64,000 nucleotides of DNA from Anseranas semipalmata (taxonomy: Eukaryota; Chordata; Aves; Anseriformes; Anseranatidae). Shown piece by piece: positions 40,120 through 50,085 of the stretch. The notes under the pieces are model-generated. The model was not told where the DNA came from. It worked only from the letters and a program-made list of their open reading frames with translations, and did not search any database. Location of the stretch: the NCBI GenBank assembly GCA_013399115.1, contig VXAA01007187.1, positions 126,474 through 190,473 of the forward strand. Reading direction: 5' to 3'. The position numbers were made by a program, and so were the translations under genes. How positions within the stretch are numbered: the first letter of the stretch is position 1; every line of letters begins with the position of its first letter.

Positions 40120-40911
40120 TAATAGTTGTCAACAATTTACTGTAAAAGCAGCCAGGTGGCTGATAAACTGCCAGTTACCTTTCTTCCATGTCCTAAATTA
40201 TTGCTACATATTTTTGGAGATCCTAACAACAGTGTTGGAGAAAGGACATCAAATGATGCTTAGAAATGTGATACACATTTTCATTTCACACTCCATCAGT
40301 TTTTACAACTTGAGCTCCATGAAATGTATGAGAATACTTGGCTAACAGCCACATCTACTGAGGTGTAAAATAAGGATCAGATATCTTTTAAAAAGAGTTT
40401 CATTTTCTTTACATGACTAGATCAGATGTTGACCTTTTTCCAAAATATACTGTAAATATCCAGTACCTATCTGAATTTTTATCTGAATTTTGAACCTCTG
40501 GACACAATTTAAAACTATTCTAACAGACACGTAATCTAAATAGACATTTTTTTAATACAGCTTTGCAAAGGAAAACAAACAGATTCATCCTTCCACTAAA
40601 CTAGAACTGAAACACATTGAATTATATAATCACTGCTGTTAAATCTTTTCCATTCTAATAGTTCTTTCTCATCTCGCACCGTGGAACAAGAAACAAACAT
40701 ATTATTGCCTTTACAGTCTGCAAAGTAAAGCTACGGGCATCAGCAAAAGCATCTTTTAAATTCAGATTTCAATCTGTCAGAAGAGATTAAAGCTTCATAC
40801 ATACATAAAAGGGGAACTATAAAATGATAACAGATACATAGCCTGAAATCGTTATGCTTGAACAGCTGCTGTTTTACCAGTGTAGTAAAGCAGAAAATGT
40901 CTTTTACTCAC

Positions 40912-41076
40912 CTCTGTTAAACCAGAAACTTCTCCTTTTGCTAATGGTCTTGTGATGGTTGCAGTGTAAACTCTGGCATCTGACACTGGCTGGCCCTTCA
41001 TAAAATGTTTCCCAGCTTCATAAATATTCACTTCCACCATCTTACCCATTAATAGAGGATCCTTTGGCACGAGAAC
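40912..41076 (-). CDS. CDKAL1: CDKAL1 coding exon, second half of the TRAM domain and start of linker
   Basis: This 165-nt exon encodes 55 residues in phase 0-0, beginning [16 protein letters not shown] and ending KGEVSGLTE. The [19 protein letters not shown] section matches the closing strands of the CDKAL1 TRAM domain, and the following [12 protein letters not shown] matches the conserved start of the C-terminal linker. The acceptor reads TTTGAAAG before 41076. The donor after GAG is GTGAGT, a near-perfect U1 site. If the donor is not used, the frame stays open for 19 more codons (ending at 40852) and would give a protein with a full TRAM domain but no membrane anchor. The exon is separated from the terminal exon by an unusually long 25.3 kb intron. 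Identification is firm because the order, phase and sequence continue directly from the 84-nt exon. Confidence 0.93.
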
Positions 41077-42211
41077 CTTTCAAATAAAGATAAAGATATA
41101 GTTACTAAATATCCACTCAGAAAACAGATTTTTGATAAATATCAGAACAATTCCTAAACATTTAAAATTTCAGTCAACAGCATACACCAGTCCCTGACAC
41201 ATCTGACCAGTAACATCTCTAGCTTGCCTTCTTCAAGAGCTTTGCTCTTAGCTCAGCTTTTTTCAACTCCAACTGATCGCATGACTTGTGCTTTTTTCTT
41301 TTTTATTGAAAAGAAAGTTGGGCCTGAGTTGCAACATTTGAAGCCAGACCCACATGGTTTCTAAGGGCACTTGTACTACAGAATTCTAATAGGCTTCTGT
41401 AAAGCTTCTTACTTTCATACCTACCGCACAGTTGTATTTTTTTTTTTTTTTTCAGCCTGTAAGTGCCTCAGGACAGAAATTATTCTCTTGCTTCTGTTTG
41501 CTCATGTCCTTGTTTTGATTGTGCAAGTCCTTTGCAGCTGAGATGCATGACTGACAATGAATGCCTCTAAAAATTGATGAGTATGTTTGTTGGGTCAGCA
41601 ACTAATGCCACTCTCCCCTGAATTTGCACAATCATGATATCAGACAGTCCCATGAGAACTTCACAAAAAAGACACTACATAACAGAGTTCCATAGGCCAC
41701 ACATGCTACAAAAGAAAGAGCCCCATGTACAGGAGCAACATTCCTTGCTGGAAGAACAAATGACATAAAAAGGCACTAAAAATAGAGAAGCAGTTGAAAA
41801 GGAAAACTGGTATTTCCCATTTAAACATCAATGAAAAATTGAATTACAGTCTTATTTAATCACATTTATTTAAAGCTCATCTACAAACAAATCTACAAGC
41901 TTTTCAGAGGTGATGAATATATAACTTGATTTTTAGACACCAAAATTGAAAATGAGTTAACATGGCTTGATTTTTAGAGGACACGGAGAGAAAAACTCTG
42001 TGCCAACCACATTTGGAGAGCAGTTTGTTGCCAAGCAGTGCCTCCAGTTTCAGCTATACCAAGTGCTAATTGTCCTACTCAGAGGAAATCATTACCAGTA
42101 GTTCCCCTTTTTCCCCAGAGGCTCAAGGTGTTCCATGACTGCAAGAGTTTCCAGATTCTAGGATTCTACTGAGATTCCTAAGCTTCTTCCAAGAAAAGCT
42201 GATAGCTTTGC

Positions 42212-42290
42212 CTTTCAGAGATGAGAAAGCTGGGGCTAACTGGACCTAAGTGGAAAACATAAAGCCAGGATCCTAGTGCTGAGATAGCAT
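42212..42290 (-). mobile_element. Possible MIR-like SINE remnant
   Basis: CTTTCAGAGATGAGAAAGCT followed by GGACCTAAGTGGAAAAC and AAAGCCAGGATCCTAGT resembles the complement of MIR (ACAGATGAGGAAACTGAGG ... AAGTGGCAGAGCCAGGATTC). Divergent. Confidence 0.4.
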
Positions 42291-44117
42291 TTTAATACGA
42301 CCAAATCACATTTCTTCCCATACAGATTTTTGGGGGGCAAATTTAAATCAAAGCAAAACTAGGTAAATAAGTATCACTGAGCCTGCAACATCTGTAAATT
42401 TTGGTATTCCCATATGTGACACAGCAATAACTAAACATAAATCCTCAGGGACAGATGTAGATAAGTGACTAGTACTTCAGAAAAAGAATGACTTAAATGA
42501 AAATATCTGGGAGGTAGTGTAAACAACCAAGCAGCCACGCTTGGAACACATTCATACAAAAAAAAAAATCAAGAAAAAAAAACATATTTCTAAGAAACAA
42601 AGTTATACCAACAGAAACCATCAACTTGACTGTTGTTTGGCAAAGTATCTTTTGGTCAGTTTAGACTGTTTAATGAACTACTTTAAACTACGACACCAAA
42701 GCTACTGACAAAGCTACCAGGAGGTCTGTCAGTGTAGCTCCATCAATGTGGCTTTAATAGCAAACTCTTGTAATACAGACAAGCTTAGTGAAAAGATAAA
42801 AGGTTTGATAACTATTTAAATTAACAGAACATTACACCAGGACTATGCACTTCAGCCTCCAAACTGTAATATGATATTTAGAGACTCAAGAGTGGCTGGT
42901 TTCTAATCTCCTGTCATTAAATTTACTACTATTAAAGTCAGCCACTAGCACCAGGTCTTGTGCTTACCTTGGTGAATAGCAAGATACTACCCTTGTCAAA
43001 CATATAAAATTTTAGGGAAAAGACATACAAATAAATAATGGAAAGTATTTCTTCCATAATAAATTTTAAAATTACTATGTTATTATTTGTATTTAGTTTA
43101 TTCTTTACCAGTCCCGGTCAGGATCTATACTAGGGTCTGTACAAACACACTGTAAAACTTCAACAATTTTTGACATACTGCTTTCCCTTTACTTAATGAA
43201 ATTTTCCTAAAACAAGCATTAAACACTAAAAAGCCCCAAGCAATTTTTTTCTTTTTAATCTCTCTATATAGAACCATGTTCAAATCTGACTGATAAGATA
43301 TAAAAGCAAGGAACAGTGATATACAAGACTTAGATGGAGGTTAGAGGTGCAAGAAAAAAAAAATAATTTCAAAAGCAATAATATTACTTAATACTAAGCA
43401 AAAACAAATAAATAAATGCTGTAATGCAATATGGAACCAGAACAAAGCACTAATGATGACTATATAACCACAACCATCATTGATAGCCTCTCTAGACAGG
43501 ACAACTGAATAACTAAAGGTAGTAAAAACAAACTGTAGACAGCTCAGTGCAAGAAAATCAGGAACAAGCCAACTGCAAAAACAGAATGACATACAGATGA
43601 TTCAGAAAAGCCAATTTTACTGTTTTTCATCTGCTTTTGAGAAAAATAATAATTTTGTGAAACAGATACCATACTTCCTTCCTAGCTCATAATGATCACG
43701 TTTCTGCGTGGAAAGAATTCATTTATAGAAAGTACACAGATGGAAGTAAAACATATCAGGCTGAAGTGTTAACCTAAACATGAGTTTCTGATCTTTCCTA
43801 TTGTTTGAAATGATTTTTTTTTGCAAGTTGCATTGCCTGAAAGAATTTTCTGAGAGATGTATGGAAATTATAAGGATTAAACTATTGAGAAAACAATACT
43901 TCTGAGACTCAGAAATAAAAATTACTGCAATAATTAACAGCTTCTTAAACCATTCAGATAATTCTTTGGCTATATAGCGTATGTCCTCCTCATGCTGTAT
44001 AGCCAAAGACCTACTGTGCATTGCTAACATCATTTCAAGTAAATTGTATTTAGAACAGAGAAAGAAACAAAGTATCTGATAAACAAGTTTAGACAGTCAC
44101 ACCGTTCTTGGAAAAGG

Positions 44118-44173
44118 TTTCCTTCTTTCCTTCTTTCCTTCTTTCTTCTCTCCTTCTTTCTTTCTTTCTTTCT

Positions 44174-44262
<89 letters not shown>

Positions 44263-44304
44263 TCTCTCTCTCTCTCTCTCTCCCTCCCTCCCTCCCTCCC
44301 TCCC
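44118..44304 (+). repeat. 187-nt pure pyrimidine compound microsatellite (CTTT)n(CT)n(CCCT)n
   Basis: Every base from 44118 to 44304 is C or T. The left part mixes CCTT and CTTT units, the middle is a long (CTTT)n array, then (CT)n, then (CCCT)n. On the CDKAL1 sense strand it is all purine. It ends 181 nt from the exon border at 44485. The long open frames of repeated KKER or SFFL residues on both strands are translations of this tract, not genes. Confidence 0.97.
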
Positions 44305-44333
44305 ATTGTGGTGCACTGTGTTGCTGAGATTAT

Positions 44334-44429
44334 CACAGAATCACAGAATGTTAGGGATTGGAAGGGACCTTGAAAGATCATCTAGTCCAATCCCTCTGCC
44401 TGAGCAGGAACACCTAAATCAGGTCACAC
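44334..44429 (-). mobile_element. Short CR1 3' fragment beside a CDKAL1 exon
   Basis: CACAGAATCACAGAATGTTA, GGATTGGAAGGGACCTTGAA and CATCTAGTCCAATCCCTCTG are the complement of a CR1 3' end, about 96 nt. It has the same strand as CDKAL1, and its 5' side lies 55 nt from the donor of the 84-nt exon. Confidence 0.9.
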
Positions 44430-44484
44430 ATATCAGAAAGCAAAGATACCACAAAAATATGTTATTTTGTTTATTTAGCAGTAC

Positions 44485-44568
44485 CTGCTCATAGAATGGA
44501 TTGTGAGCAACATAGTAATTGGAATCAAAGGATTCTTCTGTTACCAGAACCCTCTGCCTCTCGCCAAC
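44485..44568 (-). CDS. CDKAL1: CDKAL1 coding exon, first half of the TRAM domain
   Basis: This 84-nt, phase 0-0 exon encodes 28 residues running from [13 protein letters not shown] to AHNPFYEQ. From memory of the family, this matches the start of the TRAM domain of CDKAL1, where mammals have a closely similar [14 protein letters not shown] stretch. TRAM is a small beta-barrel that binds tRNA and presents the anticodon loop to the radical-SAM core. The minus-strand acceptor is a good pyrimidine tract ending TTTTCCAG just before 44568, and the donor after CAG is GTACTG. The length is a multiple of three, so skipping would keep frame but break the TRAM fold. A CR1 fragment ends 55 nt beyond the donor and a long pyrimidine tract lies 181 nt beyond it. 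The open frame seen on the opposite strand is a shadow of this exon. Confidence 0.92.
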
Positions 44569-45080
44569 CTGGAAAATAAAAGACAAGAGAGATGACTCAG
44601 AAAACAAAAACAGTGAAGTACATTCAGAAGAGAGCTTTAACCGTAAACAAACACACTTAGCAGAAATAATCAAATTTTCTCAGGAAATTTTGTGTCAGCA
44701 AGAAAGCATGGCAGAGAAAGCCCTAACTCACACTGTCCAGAATTGACAGGGGTAAAGGTCAGAACTGAGGGCTAGTACTGCAGTACTATATTGGCTTGAC
44801 ATGAATATCCAGTTCCGAAATGTAAGTTTATTTTTACTTATTAACATAACAACAAATAAAAATGTCAGATCTGCACAGGGTCCAATTACTGCTTCATCCA
44901 CCTAATAAGAAAACTCCCCCTCAGAATAAAATTCTGCAATCAACCACAAAAAGTTAACACCCTCCTAGACCCTCAACAGCAACATTACGACAAATAAAAC
45001 AGTTAGAAGGATCTGAGAGAAACAGGGAACTGTAACACATAGCTTGATGTTATCTGGAAGCTGAGCAAAGCTATTTGCCC

Positions 45081-45198
45081 TTTTTTTTTTTTTTTTTTTT
45101 TTTNNNNNNNNNNNNNNNNNNNNNNNNNNNNNNNNNNNNNNNNNNNNNNNNNNNNNNNNNNNNNNNNNNNNNNNNNNNNNNNNNNNNNNNNNNNNNNN
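45081..45198. other. Poly(T) run followed by an assembly gap (95 N at 45104-45198)
   Basis: 23 T residues run directly into 95 N, a common point for assembly failure at a homopolymer. It lies within the upstream CDKAL1 intron and does not touch a known exon. Confidence 0.99.
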
Positions 45199-47075
45199 GC
45201 CACCCTTGTTATTTACAATAATAGGGCATCTCTTTATCCCTTCTTGGTGGTATCAGTAGGCTCTACTCAAGACATCACATTAACCTCCATAACCTTGTAG
45301 ACAACACTGCATATTACAAAGACTCAATGAAGAAAAAAGTTCTTAACTACTCACAGACAGTAATATTAAAGGCCAAATAAACTCTGGGCCAAAAACCTAC
45401 AGTATTTCAATTGCATGTCCAGCTTCCAAATACATTAGCACAGTTTAAAGGAAGCACCAATTACATTTTACAATTAGTTAAATGGAAGACCACGTGACAA
45501 GTCAGTTGTATTTAGTTGCCACCTAGGTATGAATTAAAAGCTGGCCTTCCCCAGATTTCAAAATCATCTGCACAACACCTTTTGATTTTGTCCATTATTG
45601 AGTTGTATAATGATGTTTATATGTGAATTTCTGCAAACCCTGGAGGGACATTCAGCTCACATTGCTATTCTGAGCTCATCTCTAGTTTTCTTCATCTAAA
45701 TGTACCCTGGATTCTTTCCAAACTACTTGACAAATGTATTCTACAAATTACAACTGTCTAGCAAGCTAAATTTACTTACTGCTTTCACTGCTGTTGCTAT
45801 CTCGAGAACCAAAAATGATTTCACATTTTACTCTAAACTTTTAATACCTGTGAGCAAAGCTGCATTCAAGACCCCCTTCAGCAAGACTTCCACCACACCC
45901 CAGTGGTGGCTGTTATGGAGAAGATTTGAGGGCTCCATCGTAAGTCCATGTGAATTAGCAAGAAGATGCAAATCAGATAATCATGTTTTGATATTCTTAA
46001 AGGCACAAGTAGTAGAAGTAAAATACAAGATTTCTACAATTTTCTCCAACAATCAATGACAGAAAAAAGAACAGGTGAAAATAAGAACGGCAATGTCATG
46101 TCTACATCGCAGTATATCATACTATACTTAGTCCTGGTTCCCCACTCACCAAGCAGGACATCATGTTTCCCCCTCCCTATGCACATACGTGGGATATTCC
46201 CAAAATAAACCCTGGAGAACAGGGAAGACAGCACCCAGGTCACCTCCCAAATGTAAATTTCCTGGGACCACAAGTGTGGGGTACATGGCAAAAGGGGCAC
46301 AAATCCCAAGTTACAGACCCAGTATAAAAATCCTAATAATAGAAAAGATGCATATTTTTGCATATTTTTAAAAGGCATTTAAGAATTGTTTATAGCACAC
46401 TTAAAATGTCTATCAATGTTCCTCTGGGAAGTCCGTAATTACAAGTAACAACAGATACCACATATTCAAATTTTAGTCATCTAAATCATGTGTAACCATC
46501 TACCATTCCCCTGAACTCTAAGGTGTTCTTTTCTTGCAAGAAAACAGTTAGTCAATTCAAATCCTCAAAGGAGTTTTGTAGATACAAGTCAAGAAGGCAC
46601 TGGAGATAACTATGCCAGTAATAAGATAACAGGGAACATTTCCCCTGAATGGAGAGGTTTTGTTGTTTCTGTAACATTTCAGATCATAGCCTTTAAAATC
46701 ACAACACAGTATGGTATTGTAGTGCTACAGCAGGAAGTCTCAGACGTCACACAATGTTATGAAAAAGTGGAGGAGGAAATGTTAGATAAGTTATACTCCC
46801 CCTTGGGGAAACATGCTACCACTGGAAAACACCAAAACCAATCAACCAGTCATGTCCTTGAGTTGCATTCATTACTTACCAGTATCATAATTAAACAAAA
46901 CCAGCTCAAAGCAATACCTGGTCTGTAACTCATTTCACAATTGTCTTGTGGTTCCCTGGTTCTCTCTGGTCATAATGTTCTGCCTTTATTGTCCCTATAA
47001 GTCCTGCCTGTGAGGTACTCTAAGCTACACGTGTTGTCTTCATACTCTCAGATGACAGTGTCAAGTATAGTATTT

Positions 47076-47092
47076 AAAAAAAAAAAAAAAAA
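47076..47092 (+). repeat. A run, 17 nt
   Basis: A homopolymer followed by GGAAGAAGAAAAG. Confidence 0.85.
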
Positions 47093-49996
47093 GGAAGAAG
47101 AAAAGAACGCCTGTGTTTGATCATTTGCTACAGGCAGTGATTTCTCCAATGACACATTGCCAGTTTTAATTTACTTCCATGAGCAAATGAAGCACAGGTC
47201 CCTGTGTCTCAGCGGGCTAGACAGAGAACTTCTGTGCTCAGAATTTCTTGGGAATGGGAGGAAAACAGGAAGACTGAATTCATCAAATAGTATCAAAATT
47301 GTGGCACTAAAATTGAGTACAAGAGGTGCAGAGGAGCAGAACAGCCTACATCAATTTACAGTACATACATACATATAGTCACACATACACACAAGACAAA
47401 GGCTGTGTTGTAATGAGTACCAGGCAAACCCGATATTGTTCACTTTCTCAAGTTACTGGATTTGTAGCCCTGGCTAAGGCTGACCACACAAAGACAATAT
47501 TCAGATATTTGCAGACTCTTGCTATAACAACAGAAAAGGACAATTCTATTTAATGAGTTAGGCTATTGGGTATTCATGATCTGCAACACTAATTGGCTAC
47601 ACACATTTGTAAGACAAAAAATGACTCTCTCTCCTGCATCCAAGTATAATTAAGAAGAAATGTAAGTAGGCAGAATGCAGCTCTGGTATTGAAATTTGTT
47701 AAGAAGAGAAAATATATGTCATCATTTCTGCAATTATTCCCCTGGGATCTCTAAATGCCTAAGTTTCACCTCTCTCAGAAAGAATTTACATATGCAGAAA
47801 CCAGACATGATATCTAATAACAGACATAATTAAAATAACCTTTGATGATTTTTTTTCAGGCATGTACCAGCAAAAGTAGTTCAGTATCTTATTTTTATTC
47901 CTATTCTTTCATCTGCTTCCATAGGTATGCATGAGTTCCAGCTCTCAGGGAACTACAATTCTGACAAAGCATTTGCAATAAAGTCAGCGCTGGCATCTCA
48001 GTTGGGTAAGATTACTACAGAGCTGGGATTTTTTTTTTTTTTTTATGGAGGATAGCATGAAAAGAATAATGAATGATAGCAAAAAACTTGCCTGGCAATC
48101 TCCCTCATCTCAAGACAAACTGGCCACATTGTTTACACAAGGTAAATTCGTTTTCACTGAAAATAACACAGCAAGCGCTACTGGTCCTATCACCTCCTAC
48201 ACTGGAACAGTTGCCAGGTAGTTTGCAAATCTCATAATTAGTAATCAAATCATTTATGAACTTTAATTTTGTTTTTATTTATCCTACAGGAAATTCTGAC
48301 ATGATAATTCTGTAACTCAGTTTTCCTTTACTGAATATCATAAAAAGCAATTTTTTCCAGCTGGCTGATTTTCTAAAATAAATGAATGCTAAGAAATGTC
48401 AAGCATCTTCCTCAGCTGCAGTCAAATTAGATTTGTTTTTCAGCTCCCCCTCTCCTCCCTTTTATTTTAAACCAAAACTGACTGAATCACATAAAACCCA
48501 AGACTAATTTCTAAATTCTGCAAAGGTACAGGTGCAGAAGACTGGCACTGTTTACATGCTTTGATAGAATACCGCTATGCAATGTCAACAATAGCCTACT
48601 GTAATTATACTCAGATAACGTATATTCCTAATCTTTTTTTAGTTACTGAAAATTGTAACTGTTCCAGCTGGACTCATTACTTATCACAGCCAGAGCATAC
48701 AGTGCATGTTCTTTCTCACTGTTTACTTTTTCTTTTCTTTGAATTTTGCTGATTATGTTTTTAAAAGACTCTGTTCAGCTAAAATAAACAATAAATAAAT
48801 TAGTAACCACTGTTATATATACTCCTCCTATCTATACTCTTCCCCTAGAAGAAGCCATACAGTGTACACAGCCAGCTCCATTGATTTAGAAACAGTTGCC
48901 AAAGTCTCCTTTCAGGTTGAGCTCAATTCATGGAGGAATCGATGAGCATCCCTCCATTAATGTTGACGGAGGCTGGCTTGGATTCTGACCCTAAACATTA
49001 TGGAGTATACCTAGTACAAAGCTTGGAAGCCACACAAAAAGCTACTTTCCTTTATTTATTACAGGTGATAAAAAATAGTGTCATAATTTCTGTGTGTATG
49101 TTTCAGCAGATTATTTGGATGTACAGAATATTTCTGCTAAACATGCATATTTTAGCCATTACTAAGTATAAGAAAGTTTAAGCAAAAGTAATCTGGAAAG
49201 CATTAATTCTACAGCAATTAATATACCTTTTCAGTTACGATCTAATTATTTAACATAAATTTCATTAATTATGCAGATGATGTGTCCTTCCCTACAAAAT
49301 TGAAGAAGAATTGAGAAGAATTGTTGGACCTACTTTTTATGAATCACATTAATCCTTTTGTAATTAGAGACCAAATTTCTCAAACATCATAATTAAGCCT
49401 TCTATTTACACTTTCTAGGTGTTTTCTACTTCTGACAGAGAAGTCTGGGTGTGCCACAACCTCCCTGTAAAAATGCAAGGTTTGTGGAGCCTTACAACAT
49501 GGTCCCATTTAGATGATGCCAAAACACGTTAATTACCACCTCTTTCCAAATTCCCTTTTGTATTGTTTTTTCTGCTCTTCAACATTGCTCCTCCTGCACT
49601 TAGGGTATACACGTATTTCCATTTCTGAAGATAGAAATGGAGACAAAGAATAGACTTATCTCAGAGATCTTCTACAAAGTAGTTAGTTTTTTAAATGGGG
49701 GGATCAGAAAGCAGTAACATTAAAACAGTGCAGCTCCTTAGCATGGCAATTTTTATGCCAGGATAAAAAATAATTTTCCAGCATACAGTATAGACAGCTG
49801 CTGCTTTACCAGGGCTTATGCTACCACTGGTGTCCAGTTCCAGATGGGTAGGTTCCTCCTTTTTCTTGCTTTTCATGTTATGTTTAGTATATAACGATGT
49901 ACAGAAGTGCAGTAATAGAGTGACATTAATATTTAGAGTCCTGTACCTTTTATATCATATAGGCCTCAATCGGATTAATATTTACAATGTGTCTGA

Positions 49997-50085
49997 CCCA
50001 TTTCACACCTGAGGAAAGAAACAGAGAACATGACCACCCCAGCAGTGCAGGGTAAGTGGCAGAACTCACCATGCAGGCTTCTTAT
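49997..50085 (-). mobile_element. Probable MIR-like SINE remnant
   Basis: ACCCATTTCACACCTGAGGA, AAGAAACAGAGAACATGACC, and then GGTAAGTGGCAGAACTCACC follow the complement of MIR in order and spacing (CCATTTTACAGATGAGGAAA ... CAGAGA ... TGACTTGCCC ... AGTAAGTGGCAGAGCC). Confidence 0.5.

Larger units (their letters stand above)
15649..40911 (-). other. CDKAL1: CDKAL1 last intron (25.3 kb)
   Basis: The intron is bounded by GTGAGT at 40911 and CAG at 15649 on the minus strand. It contains a cluster of CR1 pieces between 17.8 and 25.0 kb, an N gap, several short simple repeats and a few very old SINE/LINE-like remnants, listed separately. The open frames inside it are short, start and stop at random and resemble no protein I know. 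The stretches 15650-17800, 18400-21440, 25040-33440 and 34650-40900 hold nothing else I can name. Confidence 0.85.
41077..44484 (-). other. CDKAL1: CDKAL1 penultimate intron (3.4 kb)
   Basis: The intron lies between the two TRAM exons, from GTACTG at 44484 to AAAG at 41077 on the minus strand. Its exon-proximal end is occupied by a CR1 fragment and a 187-nt pyrimidine tract (purine on the sense strand). One MIR-like remnant lies near 42.2 kb. Otherwise it is featureless AT-rich sequence. Confidence 0.88.

Noticed and set aside
44089..44494. Open frames of 75-128 codons of repeated KKER or SFFL residues on both strands
   Set aside because: Produced by the (CTTT)n/(CCCT)n tract; they overlap no gene except the start of the CDKAL1 exon in the wrong frame or strand.
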